A program made the position numbers and the translations under genes. From Aurantiacibacter luteus (lineage in GTDB: Bacteria > Pseudomonadota > Alphaproteobacteria > Sphingomonadales > Sphingomonadaceae): DNA of 64,000 bases. Each line of letters opens with the position of its first letter. Within the stretch, counting starts at the first letter, position 1. The DNA is taken from NCBI RefSeq assembly GCF_001010945.1, contig NZ_LBHB01000002.1, positions 310,001 to 374,000 of the forward strand. The letters are read 5' to 3'. Shown piece after piece: positions 47,233 through 57,010 of the stretch. Below the pieces are notes generated by a model. The model ran no database searches, was not told where the DNA came from, and was given only the letters and a program-made list of their open reading frames with translations.

Positions 47233-48312
47233 GTGCAAATGTCCGACGCATCGAAGAAAACCGCCCTCATTACCGGCGTTACCGGTCAGGACGGTGCCTA
47301 CCTTTCGCACCTGCTGCTGGAGAAGGGCTACGAGGTCCACGGCATCAAGCGGCGTTCGTCCAGCTTCAACACCGGCCGGATCGAGGACATCTACCAGGAT
47401 CCGCACGTCGACAACCAGAATTTCGTCCTGCACTACGGCGACCTGACCGACAGCACGAACCTCATCCGCATCGTGCAGGAAACGCGGCCCGACGAGATCT
47501 ACAACCTCGCCGCGCAGAGCCACGTGGCGGTCAGCTTCGAGACGCCCGAGTATACCGCCAATGCCGACGCCATCGGCACGCTGCGCCTGCTGGAGGCGAT
47601 CCGCATTGCGGGGCTGGAAAAGACCACGCGCTTCTACCAGGCCTCCACCAGCGAGCTCTATGGCCTGGTGCAGGAAGTGCCGCAGCGCGAGACGACGCCG
47701 TTCTATCCGCGCAGCCCCTATGCCGCAGCCAAGCTCTATGCCTACTGGATCACCGTCAACTATCGCGAGGCCTACGGGATGCACGCGTCGAACGGCATCC
47801 TGTTCAACCATGAGAGCCCGCTGCGCGGCGAGACATTCGTGACCCGCAAGATCACCCGCGCCGCCGCCGCTATCGCGCTCGGCCGGCAGGAGAAGCTGTT
47901 CCTCGGCAACCTTGATGCCAAGCGCGACTGGGGTCATGCCCGCGAATACGTGCGCGGCATGTGGATGATGGTGCAGCAGGACGAGCCCGACGATTACGTG
48001 CTCGCCACCGGCGTCACCACCGAGGTGCGCGAGTTCGTGCGCTGGGCCTTCGAGGATGCCGGCATCCCGCTCGAGTTCCGCGGTGAGGGGATCGACGAGA
48101 AGGGCTACAGCACCGAGGACGGGCGCTGCCTCGTCGAGGTCGATCCGCGCTACTTCCGACCGACCGAGGTGGAACTGCTGCTGGGCGATCCGACCAAGGC
48201 GCAGGAGCAACTTGGCTGGAAGCACGAGACCTCCCCGCGTGACCTCGCCCGCGAAATGGTGCAGGCCGACATGGAGGTGATGAAGGCCGAACCGATCGCG
48301 GGCTTCGACTGA
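47233..48312 (+). CDS. gmd: GDP-mannose 4,6-dehydratase
   Basis: 359 aa. NADP motif [30 protein letters not shown]; catalytic [10 protein letters not shown] and [28 protein letters not shown] is typical of Gmd. It converts GDP-mannose to GDP-4-keto-6-deoxymannose, the substrate of the next gene. GTG 47233 with AAGGAG 5 nt upstream is preferred to ATG 47239. It overlaps fcl (TGATG). Confidence 0.96.
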   Translation: MQMSDASKKTALITGVTGQDGAYLSHLLLEKGYEVHGIKRRSSSFNTGRIEDIYQDPHVDNQNFVLHYGDLTDSTNLIRIVQETRPDEIYNLAAQSHVAVSFETPEYTANADAIGTLRLLEAIRIAGLEKTTRFYQASTSELYGLVQEVPQRETTPFYPRSPYAAAKLYAYWITVNYREAYGMHASNGILFNHESPLRGETFVTRKITRAAAAIALGRQEKLFLGNLDAKRDWGHAREYVRGMWMMVQQDEPDDYVLATGVTTEVREFVRWAFEDAGIPLEFRGEGIDEKGYSTEDGRCLVEVDPRYFRPTEVELLLGDPTKAQEQLGWKHETSPRDLAREMVQADMEVMKAEPIAGFD

Positions 48313-49250
48313 TGACCTACGATCTTGCCGGCAAGCGCGTCTACGTCGCCGGCCACAAGGGCATGGTCGGTTCTGCGATCGTGCGCCGCCTGGCGCGCGA
48401 GGACTGCGAGGTGCTGGTCGCGGACCGCCGGGTGGACCTGCGCGAACAGGCCGAGGTGCGCGACTGGTTCGCCGCCAACCGGCCCGATGCGATGGTGGTG
48501 GCCGCGGCCAAGGTCGGCGGCATCCATGCCAACGACACTTACCCGGCCGAGTTCCTCTACGACAACCTGATGATCGAGGCGAACCTCATCGAGGCCGCCC
48601 GGCAGGCCGAGGTGGAAAAGGTGCTGTTCCTAGGCTCCTCGTGCATCTACCCGCGGATGGCACCGCAACCGATCCCCGAGGACGCGCTGCTGACAGGCCC
48701 GCTGGAGCCGACGAACGAGTGGTATGCGATCGCCAAGATCGCCGGCATCAAGCTCGCCCAGGCCTATCGCCGCCAGTACGGCTGCGACTACATCAGCGCC
48801 ATGCCGACCAACCTCTACGGCCCCGGAGACAACTTCGACCTCGCCAACAGCCACGTCCTGCCCGCGCTGATCCGCAAGGCGCACGAGGCGAAGGAAGCCG
48901 GCGAGGACAGCATCACCATCTGGGGCACCGGCACGCCGCGACGCGAGTTCCTGCACGTCGACGACCTCGCCGACGGGGCGGTGTTCCTGCTGAAGGAATA
49001 CTCGGGCGAGGAGCACGTGAACCTCGGCTCGGGCGAAGACCTGCCGATCATCGACCTGGCGCGCATGGTGTGCGAGGTCGTGGGCTTTCATGGCGATATC
49101 GTTACCGATACCTCCAAGCCCGATGGCACGCCGCGCAAGCTGATGAGCGGCGACAAGCTGGCGGCCATGGGCTGGAAGGCGACAATCGGCCTGCGCGAAG
49201 GGATCGCCGATGCCTACCGCGCCTTCCTGGCAGGCGAAGGCAAGGCTTGA
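48312..49250 (+). CDS. fcl: GDP-L-fucose synthase
   Basis: 312 aa epimerase/reductase SDR. NADP motif [47 protein letters not shown]; catalytic [24 protein letters not shown]. It completes GDP-L-fucose for surface glycans. It is translationally coupled to gmd through an overlapping ATG. The operon seems to end here, with holA convergent 60 bp away. Confidence 0.96.
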   Translation: MTYDLAGKRVYVAGHKGMVGSAIVRRLAREDCEVLVADRRVDLREQAEVRDWFAANRPDAMVVAAAKVGGIHANDTYPAEFLYDNLMIEANLIEAARQAEVEKVLFLGSSCIYPRMAPQPIPEDALLTGPLEPTNEWYAIAKIAGIKLAQAYRRQYGCDYISAMPTNLYGPGDNFDLANSHVLPALIRKAHEAKEAGEDSITIWGTGTPRREFLHVDDLADGAVFLLKEYSGEEHVNLGSGEDLPIIDLARMVCEVVGFHGDIVTDTSKPDGTPRKLMSGDKLAAMGWKATIGLREGIADAYRAFLAGEGKA

Positions 49251-49310
49251 GGCTAGTCCGCCCGATAGGCAGAGCCTCGAGCCCGCGCACTGTACGATCG
49301 AATGGACGAC

Positions 49311-50345
49311 CTACCTGCGCGTCGAGGCGTAGCGGGCGATGGTCACCAATTCCTGGGCCAGGAGCAGCTCCGCGTTCTGGCTGTTGGCGAGCAGGGTGCG
49401 GTGCAGGCCGGCCAGTCGCGGAACGAGCCTTTCCAGCTTGCCCCCGCTCCAGCGCCCGAGCTGCTCTCCGATCTCCCGATGCTCCTTGAAGAACACCCCG
49501 TTGGCGCTGAGGAACCCCTTCATGTCCTCGCCCGGACGGATCCGGCTGGAGAGCGCGGCAAGCTGCGCGGCGCGCCGTTCCATCGCCAGGGCCACGCCCA
49601 CGGGATTGAGCGAGACCTCGCGCATCCGGGCGATCTCCGACGGCAGTTTCTTCAATTCGCCGCCCAGTGCCGCATTGACCAGCGGCATGAACCCGTCTTC
49701 CTCGGTGCGCGCGCCGACGGCATCGTAATCCGCCTGCGCGACCGTTCTGGGGCTCTGCGGGCCGGCATCGAGATAGAGCGCCAGCTTGTCGATTTCGGAC
49801 TGCGCCAGCCGCACGTCGAGGTTCACCGCGCGCGCGATCTGCTCGGCAAGGTCGCCACCCAGCCGCAGCCCGGCGGCATCCGCCATCGTTCGCACGTCGG
49901 CGGTCACGGACTTGAGATCGGGCGGATAGAACACCGCCACCAGCGCGTCGCTGCGCTTCAGCAGCAGCTTGGCGGTGCGCGACTTGTCGGTTGCGCTGGT
50001 GGCGATCACGAAGACCGGCCAGCCGCCCTGCATCTCCCCCCGGTCGGCGAGATCGCACCAGCTCGCCAGCGCATCGTGCGCCTCCTCGCCGGCGACCCGC
50101 GCGACAATGTGGCGCGCATCGCCGAACAGCGAGGTCGAGCGCGCCTCGTCCACCAGCCGCGCGGGGTCGGACTTGAGCTCGCTGCCAGACAGGTCGACCC
50201 GTTCGCCCGCTTGCGGCAGGTCGGCGATCAGGCGGGCGACGGCGGTGGAGGCCCCCGCCTCGTCCTGCCCGCAGAAGAAGAACAGCCGGCACCCCGCCCC
50301 GCTGCGGCGCAGGACCTGCGCGTAGTCGCGCTGGGTGGCCTTCAC
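49311..50345 (-). CDS. holA: DNA polymerase III subunit delta
   Basis: 344 aa clamp-loader wrench. An AAA+-like N-terminal domain has no functional Walker A (LFFFCGQDEAG), as usual for delta. The middle is ARSTSLFGDARHIVARV and the C-terminal collar is EEDGFMPLVNAALGGELKK. It opens the beta clamp. The GTG start overlaps the lptE stop (GTGA). leuS-lptE-holA is a conserved alphaproteobacterial string. Confidence 0.93.
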   Translation of the reverse strand: MKATQRDYAQVLRRSGAGCRLFFFCGQDEAGASTAVARLIADLPQAGERVDLSGSELKSDPARLVDEARSTSLFGDARHIVARVAGEEAHDALASWCDLADRGEMQGGWPVFVIATSATDKSRTAKLLLKRSDALVAVFYPPDLKSVTADVRTMADAAGLRLGGDLAEQIARAVNLDVRLAQSEIDKLALYLDAGPQSPRTVAQADYDAVGARTEEDGFMPLVNAALGGELKKLPSEIARMREVSLNPVGVALAMERRAAQLAALSSRIRPGEDMKGFLSANGVFFKEHREIGEQLGRWSGGKLERLVPRLAGLHRTLLANSQNAELLLAQELVTIARYASTRR

Positions 50346-50839
50346 CGGTCCTGTTCGCGCAGGGTGCGCGTCAGCCGGACGACGATCTGGTCGGCCACTT
50401 CCTGCGCCAGGTTCTCGAGCGCGGTCTGCTCGGCGGCGATGGTGGCGTATTCGCTGCCGACTACGTCGATGCCCGCGTCGGAGCCTGCGGTCGCATCGAC
50501 CAGCACGGTGCCGCTGGCGATCTCGACCAGCTGGTAGCGCGCGCGCAGGGTGCGCCGCTCGCGCCCGATGGTCTCGTCGGTCAGCAGGCCGAGGCCTTCC
50601 AGCCGGTCGTCGAGCACCACGTCCAGCCGGTAGCGTGCGCTGCCGCTGCCCTGGCCCTGCCGCAGCCGGTCGGTGAGGGCGTTGCGCACCAGCCAGCCCT
50701 GCTGGCCCTCGATGGCGGGCACCTCCACATCGGCGAGAGCGCTGGCGACCGGGCCGGTGGATCCGCCCGCGTACATCGGCTGCAAACCGCAGCCGGCGAG
50801 CAGCGCCAGCGCGCCGAGAAGGGCGGTCGCGCGCTTCAT
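50342..50839 (-). CDS. lptE: LPS-assembly lipoprotein LptE
   Basis: 165 aa. Lipobox LALLAGCG, then LQPMYAGG, the typical LptE start in Alphaproteobacteria. The mature part has alternating beta/alpha with [15 protein letters not shown]. It plugs the LptD barrel in the outer membrane. With lptC and lptA 5 kb away it covers part of the Lpt bridge. The ATG overlaps the leuS stop (ATGA). Confidence 0.9.
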   Translation of the reverse strand: MKRATALLGALALLAGCGLQPMYAGGSTGPVASALADVEVPAIEGQQGWLVRNALTDRLRQGQGSGSARYRLDVVLDDRLEGLGLLTDETIGRERRTLRARYQLVEIASGTVLVDATAGSDAGIDVVGSEYATIAAEQTALENLAQEVADQIVVRLTRTLREQDR

Positions 50840-53358
50840 GTTACGATGTTCACCAGCCTGTCGGGCACCACGATCACCTTGCGAATGGGCTTGCCGTCGA
50901 TCGAACGCTGAACGTTAGCGCTGGCGAGCGCAAGCGCTTCGAGATCGTCCTTCGAGGCGCCTTTGGGCGCGGTCAGCGTATCGCGCAGCTTGCCCATGTG
51001 CTGGACGGCGATGGTGACCTCGTCCTCCACCAGCAGCGCGGGATCGACCTCGGGCCAGGCGGCATCGGCGACGAGGCCGCTCTCGCCCATGGCGTGCCAG
51101 GCTTCCTCGGCGAGATGCGGCATCATCGGGCTCGCCATCAGCAGCAGCGAGCGGATGGCGTGATTGCGGCTGGCCGACGGCGCGGCCTTTTCGGCGGCGC
51201 TGGTGAGTTCGTAGAGGCGGGCGACCGCCTTGTTGAAGGCCAGCGCCTCGATGTCCTCGGCGACGGCGGCGATGGTCTGGTGGGTCTTGCGGGCGAGCGC
51301 CTTGTCCTCGCCGGTCGCCGCAGCGTCGTACCGACCGAACAGCCGCCACAGGCGCTGGACGAAGCGGCCGCAGCCCTCGATCCCGGCCTCGGACCAGGGC
51401 AGGTCGCGTTCGGGCGGGCTGTCGGACAGCATGAACCAGCGCACCGCGTCGGCGCCGTAGTCGCGGATGATGTCCTCGGGATCGACGACGTTCTTCTTCG
51501 ACTTCGACATCTTGACGACCTTGCCGATCGTCACCGGCCCGCCGTCCGCCTTGAGGCTTGCGCCGTTGCCGGTCCGCTCGACCTCGGCGGGCGTGAAATA
51601 GAGCTCGCGTGGGCCGTCCTGCCGGGAATAGACCTCGTGCGTCACCATCCCCTGCGTGAACAGCGAGGCGAAGGGTTCCTGCACCTCGAGATGCCCGGTC
51701 CGCGCCAGCGCGCGGGTCCAGAACCTCGCGTAGAGCAGGTGCAGGATCGCGTGCTCGATGCCGCCGATGTACTGGTCGACGGGCATCCACTGCGCGACCT
51801 CGGCCGCGTCGAAGGGCTTGTCCGCCGGCTGGCTGGCGAAGCGCAGGAAATACCAGCTGGAATTGACGAAGGTATCGAGCGTGTCGGTCTCTCGCTCAGC
51901 CGCGCCGCCGCACTTCGGACAGGTCGTGTTCTTCCACGTCGGATGACGCAGCAGCGGGTTGCCGGGGACGGAGAAATCGACATCCTCGGGCAGCACGACA
52001 GGCAGCTGGTCCTTGGGCACCGACACCACGCCGCATCCATCGCAATGGATGAATGGGATAGGCGTGCCCCAATACCGCTGGCGGCTGACGCCCCAGTCGC
52101 GCAGGCGCCAGACAGTCGTGCCCTTGCCCCAGCCTTCGGCCTCGGCGCGCGCAATGACCTCGGTCTTGGCGGCCTCGACGTCCATGCCGCTGAGGAAATC
52201 GGAGTTCACCAGCACGCCGTCTCCGCTCTCGGCCTCGCCGGCGAAGGGCTTGCCCGCCTCCTCCGCGCTGGCGGCGACCACGCGCGGGATCGGCAGGCCG
52301 TACTTTGTGGCGAATTCGAAGTCGCGCTGGTCGTGGCCCGGCACGGCCATGATCGCGCCGGTGCCGTAGTCCATCAGCACGAAGTTCGCGATGTAGACCG
52401 GCAGCTCCGCCCCGGTGAAGGGGTGCGCGACCTTGAGCCCGGTGTCGAGGCCGAGTTTTTCCGCCGTCTCCAGCTCCGCCGCGGTGGTGCCGCCCTTCTT
52501 GCACAGGGCGATGAAATCCGCAGCCTCGGCGCTGGTATCGGCAACGGCGCGGGCGATCGGATGGTCGGCCGCCACGGCGACGAAGCTCGCGCCGAAGATC
52601 GTGTCGGGACGCGTCGTGTAGACCTCGATCGTCTCGTCGAAATTCGTGCCGACGAAGCGGAATTCCAGCCCTTGGCTTTTGCCGATCCAGTTGGTCTGCA
52701 TGGTGCGGACCTTGTCCGGCCAGCCGTCGAGCGTATCCAGCCCGTCCAGCAGGTCTTCGGCGAAGTCGGTGATCTTCAGGAACCACTGGTTGAGCTTGCG
52801 CTTCTCGACCTCGGCGCCGCTGCGCCAGCCCTTGCCATCGATCACCTGCTCGTTGGCGAGCACGGTCATATCGACCGGGTCCCAATTGACCTCGCTCTCC
52901 TTGCGATAGACGAGGCCCGCTTCGTACAGGTCGACGAACAGCGCCTGCTCGTGGCCGTAGTAGGAGGGGTCGCAGGTCGCGAACTCTCTGGACCAATCGA
53001 GCGCGAAGCCGAGCTGCTTCAGCTGCCCCTTCATCGTGGCGATGTTGTCGTAGGTCCAGCCCGCCGGGTGGACGCCCTTTTCCATCGCCGCGTTTTCCGC
53101 GGGCATCCCGAAGGCGTCCCAGCCCATCGGGTGCAGCACCTCGTCGCCGCGCATCCGGCGATAGCGGGCGAGCACGTCGCCCATGGTGTAGTTGCGCACG
53201 TGGCCGATGTGGATGCGCCCGCTGGGATAGGGGAACATCTCGAGCACGTAGCTCTTGGGCTTGGCGGAGTTGCTGTCCGCCTCGAAGCAGCGCGCCTCGT
53301 CCCACGCGGCCTGCCAGCGCCGGTCGGCGACCGACGGATCGAATCTTTCTGCTGTCAT
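50836..53358 (-). CDS. leuS: Leucine--tRNA ligase
   Basis: 840 aa class Ia synthetase, full length. HIGH motif in [18 protein letters not shown], the editing domain CP1 with [16 protein letters not shown], a zinc-like knuckle CDGC...CPKC, KMSKS in [17 protein letters not shown], and a C-terminal anticodon domain. It is the leading gene of leuS-lptE-holA; DUF3576 lies 19 nt upstream on the same strand and may head the operon. Confidence 0.97.
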   Translation of the reverse strand: MTAERFDPSVADRRWQAAWDEARCFEADSNSAKPKSYVLEMFPYPSGRIHIGHVRNYTMGDVLARYRRMRGDEVLHPMGWDAFGMPAENAAMEKGVHPAGWTYDNIATMKGQLKQLGFALDWSREFATCDPSYYGHEQALFVDLYEAGLVYRKESEVNWDPVDMTVLANEQVIDGKGWRSGAEVEKRKLNQWFLKITDFAEDLLDGLDTLDGWPDKVRTMQTNWIGKSQGLEFRFVGTNFDETIEVYTTRPDTIFGASFVAVAADHPIARAVADTSAEAADFIALCKKGGTTAAELETAEKLGLDTGLKVAHPFTGAELPVYIANFVLMDYGTGAIMAVPGHDQRDFEFATKYGLPIPRVVAASAEEAGKPFAGEAESGDGVLVNSDFLSGMDVEAAKTEVIARAEAEGWGKGTTVWRLRDWGVSRQRYWGTPIPFIHCDGCGVVSVPKDQLPVVLPEDVDFSVPGNPLLRHPTWKNTTCPKCGGAAERETDTLDTFVNSSWYFLRFASQPADKPFDAAEVAQWMPVDQYIGGIEHAILHLLYARFWTRALARTGHLEVQEPFASLFTQGMVTHEVYSRQDGPRELYFTPAEVERTGNGASLKADGGPVTIGKVVKMSKSKKNVVDPEDIIRDYGADAVRWFMLSDSPPERDLPWSEAGIEGCGRFVQRLWRLFGRYDAAATGEDKALARKTHQTIAAVAEDIEALAFNKAVARLYELTSAAEKAAPSASRNHAIRSLLLMASPMMPHLAEEAWHAMGESGLVADAAWPEVDPALLVEDEVTIAVQHMGKLRDTLTAPKGASKDDLEALALASANVQRSIDGKPIRKVIVVPDRLVNIVT

Positions 53359-53377
53359 GCGTGCCCCCTAGGGCAGA

Positions 53378-53827
53378 TCAGATGACGGTGGAACGCCGCA
53401 GTTCGCGCGCCTTGGTGAGGATGATGTCCTCCAGCCGCTGCACGGTGGCGGCGGCGACCGGGGCTTCCACCCACTGGCCGTTCTGCAACACCTGGCGCGA
53501 GGCGGCCACGCTCAGCGCGTCGGCTCGCAGGTCCTGGTCGAGGATCGAGACCGAGACCTTCACCCGCTCGTTCGGGCTGTCGGGATTGACGTACCAGTCG
53601 GTGATCAGCACCCCGCCGTTGCTGTCGGCCTGGGTCAGCGGCATGAACGACAGCGTCTCCAGGCTGGCTCGCCAGAGGTAGGAGTTGACGCCAATCGAGG
53701 TCGTGCGCGCAGCCGCCATGTCGGTGCGCAGCCGTTCGTCGTTTCCGCCCCCGCAGGCGGAAAGGCCCAGCGCCGCGAGCGAGAGCGCGGCGGCGGTGGC
53801 GAGGAAACGGGTGTTGGGAAGAGCCAT
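53378..53827 (-). CDS. DUF3576 lipoprotein
   Basis: 149 aa. Lipobox GLSACGGG after a short signal (TRFLATAAALSLAALGLSAC). The mature domain has SIGVNSYLWRASLETLSFMP and GGVLITDWYVNPDSPNERVKV, hallmark of DUF3576, a conserved alphaproteobacterial family next to leuS. ATG 53827 defines a proper lipoprotein signal. Molecular role unknown. Position before leuS-lptE suggests envelope assembly. Confidence 0.88.
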   Translation of the reverse strand: MALPNTRFLATAAALSLAALGLSACGGGNDERLRTDMAAARTTSIGVNSYLWRASLETLSFMPLTQADSNGGVLITDWYVNPDSPNERVKVSVSILDQDLRADALSVAASRQVLQNGQWVEAPVAAATVQRLEDIILTKARELRRSTVI

Positions 53828-54020
53828 CGTGGGTCCTGTCAGACTGAACTTTGCGCCTCTATACGCATCGCTCGCCCTGCGGCAAGGCGTGTTGCGAGGG
53901 TGCCGACCGTATTGGCTGCCCAAGCCGTGAACCGCCGCTTAATGCGTGCATCCCGCCGCAGCACGGTTGTGTGACACGGGCAACACCTTGCAGAAAACCC
54001 GGCGGACGGCGTCACATTTC

Positions 54021-54049
54021 TTGGCAAAGCGGGGCACCCTTGCCTAGCT
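54021..54049 (+). promoter_or_regulatory. Candidate promoter with CTAG-type -10
   Basis: TTGGCA (54021-54026), 17 nt, CTAGCT (54044-54049), giving a leader of about 70 nt for the gene at 54128. It is the only clear signal in the 300-nt gap 53828-54127, which otherwise holds no ORF. Confidence 0.35.
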
Positions 54050-54127
54050 TGCGAGTCGTACCGGTGATGCACGGGCGAGTCGCGCCCGTTAACTGTGCGT
54101 GCATCGGCGCTGGAGAGAATTGCATTC

Positions 54128-54919
54128 ATGGGTAATGCTCGTCACGGTCTGGCAGGGAAGGCGGCGCTTGCAGCGTCGGCCTTGCTGGTCGCCGTCGCGC
54201 TGCCTAGCTCGGTCTTTGCGGTGGGAATGCTGGCGGGCGACAATCCGCTGGCGGGCCGCATCGCCTTCACTCCTGCTGCCGCCGACCCCGACCTGGCCGA
54301 GCTGATCGCCCAGCGTTCGGGCGGTCAGCCGCAGATGATGCGCTTCACCCCGGCCAATGCCACGGGCGCGCGTGCCGATCGCTCGCTTACCGTCGCCGTG
54401 CGCGTCGACCGGCAGACAGCGATGGCGCTCGCCGCGCGCAGTTCCGCCCCGCTGCCCGAAGGTGCGCTGGGATCGGGCAGCCTGCGCGTCACGCCCACCC
54501 GCTACAACCTCGGCATTGCGCGCGGTTACGGCAGTTTCGCGCAGACCCCGGTCGCCGCGCCCGAGCAGTCGCGCCTCGCCGCCGCGCCGATCCGGTCGGC
54601 TGCGCTGTCGCGCTCGCTGTCGGATGCGAACCTGCCCGACATCGCCAGCTTCAATCCGCGCTCCGGCACCCGCGAGGAGCCGAGCCGCTTCGCCGCCCGC
54701 GTGCAGCTGGACCAGGAACGCCCCGCCTCGCGCCAGCCCGAGGCGCGCGAATCGGTGGCCGACCAGATGCTCGATCTCGGCGGCAGCTACCGCCTGACGC
54801 GCAACCTCGATATCACCGCCGGCGTCCGCTACGAACAGGACCGCGACATCGTGCCGCTGCCCGAGGTCGACCAGCAGGACAGCCAGGCCGTTTACATCGG
54901 CACCCAGTTCCGCTTCTGA
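54128..54919 (+). CDS. Exported protein with outer-membrane-like C-terminus, unknown function
   Basis: 263 aa. A signal peptide (through SSVFAVG) is followed by a low-complexity Ala/Arg/Pro-rich stretch with no recognisable domain. The C-terminus LDITAGVRYEQDRD...QAVYIGTQFRF is two amphipathic beta strands ending in Phe, the beta-barrel assembly signal type. ATG 54128 is used; GTG 54095 is possible. It may be a small barrel or a degenerate porin. A strong terminator follows at 54945. Confidence 0.68.
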   Translation: MGNARHGLAGKAALAASALLVAVALPSSVFAVGMLAGDNPLAGRIAFTPAAADPDLAELIAQRSGGQPQMMRFTPANATGARADRSLTVAVRVDRQTAMALAARSSAPLPEGALGSGSLRVTPTRYNLGIARGYGSFAQTPVAAPEQSRLAAAPIRSAALSRSLSDANLPDIASFNPRSGTREEPSRFAARVQLDQERPASRQPEARESVADQMLDLGGSYRLTRNLDITAGVRYEQDRDIVPLPEVDQQDSQAVYIGTQFRF

Positions 54920-54944
54920 TTCGCGCTCCAGCGCGTGCGATAGG

Positions 54945-54965
54945 CCCCGCTTCGGCGGGGTTTTT
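54945..54965 (+). terminator. Intrinsic terminator
   Basis: CCCCGC-TTCG-GCGGGG stem with an extra-stable UUCG tetraloop and five T residues (54961-54965), 25 nt after the stop at 54919. Confidence 0.93.
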
Positions 54966-54966
54966 C

Positions 54967-54995
54967 TTTGCGCGGGGAGCATGCCTCTCCTAGGA
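54967..54995 (+). promoter_or_regulatory. Candidate promoter of phaB with CTAG-type -10
   Basis: TTTGCG (54967-54972), 17 nt, CTAGGA (54990-54995), directly after the terminator. The predicted start near 55002 leaves a 30-nt leader with AGGAG. Confidence 0.4.
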
Positions 54996-55031
54996 TTGCG
55001 CGAATAACAAACGTCAACAGGAGAGATGCCC

Positions 55032-55754
55032 ATGGCCCGCGTAGCAGTCGTCACCGGAGGAACCCGCGGAATCGGCCGCGCCATTTGCGAGATGCTGAAG
55101 GATGACGGCTTCACCGTCGTCGCCAGCTATGCCGGTAACGACGATGCCGCGCGCCGGTTCACCGACGACACCGGGATCAAGGCCTACAAGTTCGACGTGG
55201 GCGACCACGAGGCGACGCTCGCCGCGTGCGGGCAGATCGCCGAGGAGGTCGGTTCCATCGACGTCGTGGTAAATAATGCAGGCATCACCCGCGACGGCAC
55301 GCTGATGAAGATGAGCTACGACGACTGGTCCGACGTGATGCGCACCAACCTCGGCGGTTGCTTCAACATGGCCAAGGCCACGTTCGAGGGGATGAAGGAC
55401 CGCAAGTGGGGCCGCATCATCAACATCGGCTCAATCAACGGGCAGGCGGGGCAGTACGGCCAGGTCAACTACGCCGCGGCCAAGAGCGGCATCCACGGCT
55501 TCACCAAGGCGCTGGCGCAGGAAGGCGCGCGCTACGGCATCACCGTCAACGCCATCGCGCCGGGCTACATCGATACCGACATGGTCGCCGCGGTGCCGGA
55601 GAACGTGCTGGAAAAGATCGTCGCCAAGATCCCCGTCGGCCGCCTGGGCCAGGCGCGCGAGATCGCCCGCGGCGTCAGCTTCCTCGCCAGCGACGAGGGC
55701 GCCTTCATCACCGGCTCGACGCTCAGCATCAACGGCGGGCAGCATATGTACTGA
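55032..55754 (+). CDS. phaB: Acetoacetyl-CoA reductase
   Basis: 240 aa classical SDR. NADP motif VVTGGTRGIGRAI, VVNNAGITRDGT, catalytic IINIGSINGQAGQYGQVNYAAAKSG (Ser-Tyr-Lys), and the C-terminal FITGSTLSINGGQHMY typical of PhaB/PhbB. It reduces acetoacetyl-CoA to (R)-3-hydroxybutyryl-CoA for PHA. ATG 55032 has AGGAG 8 nt upstream; ATG 55026 is too close. FabG is the alternative, but the NGGQHMY end favours PhaB. Confidence 0.92.
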   Translation: MARVAVVTGGTRGIGRAICEMLKDDGFTVVASYAGNDDAARRFTDDTGIKAYKFDVGDHEATLAACGQIAEEVGSIDVVVNNAGITRDGTLMKMSYDDWSDVMRTNLGGCFNMAKATFEGMKDRKWGRIINIGSINGQAGQYGQVNYAAAKSGIHGFTKALAQEGARYGITVNAIAPGYIDTDMVAAVPENVLEKIVAKIPVGRLGQAREIARGVSFLASDEGAFITGSTLSINGGQHMY

Positions 55755-55762
55755 CGGTGCGA

Positions 55763-55786
55763 GCGGCGCAGGCGAGCCTGCGCCGC
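55763..55786. terminator. GC hairpin after phaB
   Basis: Perfect 10-bp stem GCGGCGCAGG / CCTGCGCCGC with a 4-nt loop, 9 nt past the stop, without a U-tract. A second imperfect GC hairpin lies at about 55821-55850. Together they probably separate phaB from the convergent LuxR-type gene. Confidence 0.4.
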
Positions 55787-55907
55787 GGTGCCCGCTAATG
55801 GGCACGCACCGGCTCGGCCGACGGGTTGGCGGCCAGTCCGCCAAGCCCGTTCGACGTCACGGCGGCGGCTTCGCCGTCGCCCAGTCCGCCCAGCCCCCAA
55901 CCGAACC

Positions 55908-56630
55908 CTACTCCACGTAAACCCCCGCCACCCGCCAGGCCCCGTCCTCGCGCAGCAGCGATACCGTCTCCACCACGCCTGCGCGCGTGTCGAAGTCGGT
56001 GCGGTACTTGACCACCACGTAGCCCTGCGGGGTCGGCGGCATTTCGGCGGAAATCAGATGGCGCGAACGAACGGCGCCCAGCGGCACGCGCACCTGCTCC
56101 ATCGCGCCGCGCCAGACTTCGAGCGTGTTTGCCTCGCGGAAGTTGGCGGCGGTCAACGCATAGGCGCCGGCGGCATCGCCTGCATCGCCGAGTTCGAGCC
56201 ACTCCCGCGCGGCGGCCTGCGCTTCGCTTTCCTCCATCTGGAAACTGGGCGGGCTCTCGCCGGCGGACATGGGATTGAGGCTGAGGGCGAGGGCGGCGAG
56301 GACGAGGGTCATGGCAAAGGCTCCTGCAACGATGGCGACGCGGGGGATCCGCGCCCTGCCCTTGCCATCGCCGGGAGCCGCGCCATCCACATCCCCCAAG
56401 GTTTTGTGTCCAAGAAAATGGGGGGCCCCGCTCTCCCGCTCGAACAGCAGGCGGGCGGCTTCCTTGCTGCTGGTCACGTCGAGCTTGCGGCGAGCGTTAC
56501 GCAGGCGCTCGTTGACGGTGTGGACAGAGAGATCGAGCTCGGCGGCCATCGACTTCGCGTCGTGGCCGTGCAGGATCAGCCGCAGCGTCTCGCGCTCCTT
56601 TTCGCTCAGCGCGTCGTAGCCGTCCGCCAT
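55908..56630 (-). CDS. Membrane-tethered LuxR-type regulator with DUF4019 domain
   Basis: 240 aa. The N-terminus is a LuxR/GerE helix-turn-helix (residues about 5-62: LSEKERETLRLILHG, LSVHTVNERLRNARRKL). A cytoplasmic linker and a single membrane helix (about 97-118) come next, then a DUF4019 domain outside (ESEAQAAAREWLELGDAGDA...VSLLREDGAWRVAGVYVE). The order HTH-membrane helix-extracytoplasmic domain implies one-component signalling from envelope to DNA. No kinase is adjacent. Divergent from the RHH gene. Confidence 0.88.
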   Translation of the reverse strand: MADGYDALSEKERETLRLILHGHDAKSMAAELDLSVHTVNERLRNARRKLDVTSSKEAARLLFERESGAPHFLGHKTLGDVDGAAPGDGKGRARIPRVAIVAGAFAMTLVLAALALSLNPMSAGESPPSFQMEESEAQAAAREWLELGDAGDAAGAYALTAANFREANTLEVWRGAMEQVRVPLGAVRSRHLISAEMPPTPQGYVVVKYRTDFDTRAGVVETVSLLREDGAWRVAGVYVE

Positions 56631-56718
56631 GCCCCGCAGCCTAGGTTCGGCCGGCGGGGACGGCCACCCCGAAAAAATCGTATGGCGGCGCGCCCGCCGT
56701 CTCTAGGATGGGCGCCGC

Positions 56719-56958
56719 ATGGAGAGCCACTACCACCCGCCGGTCAAGCGCTCGGTCGAGATCGCCGGGCACAAGACCTCGATCAGTCTCGAACCGCTGT
56801 TCTGGGACCTGCTGCAACGCGCGGCGGCGGACCGGAACCTGCCGATCAATGCGCTGGTGGCGCGCATCGATGCCGAGCGGCTGGAGGCGACGCGTCCGCC
56901 AGGCCTTGCCACCGCCGTGCGCCTGTGGCTCGCCGCCGACCTGCGCAACCGTCCGTAA
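56719..56958 (+). CDS. Ribbon-helix-helix domain protein (RHH_4 type)
   Basis: 79 aa. VKRSVEIAGHKTSISLEPLFW forms the strand and first helix. RNLPINALVARIDAERL is the second helix; this is the RHH_4 pattern found in Alphaproteobacteria. The C-terminus TAVRLWLAADL is typical of the family. Divergent from the membrane-tethered LuxR gene (88-bp gap). Target unknown, perhaps that same gap. Confidence 0.85.
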   Translation: MESHYHPPVKRSVEIAGHKTSISLEPLFWDLLQRAAADRNLPINALVARIDAERLEATRPPGLATAVRLWLAADLRNRP

Positions 56959-57010
56959 ACCCGCGATTCAGCAGCGCGGCACCAGCATCGGGAAAACAGG
57001 GAGCCAAGCC

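Noticed and set aside
48312-49250. Recent horizontal transfer of rfbB-gmd-fcl
   Set aside because: Base composition and codon use look like the flanks, and there are no mobile-element traces; only the gene order is unusual.
55795-56202. Minus-strand frame after phaB
   Set aside because: It overlaps the LuxR-type gene in another frame and repeats low-complexity Arg/Gly text.
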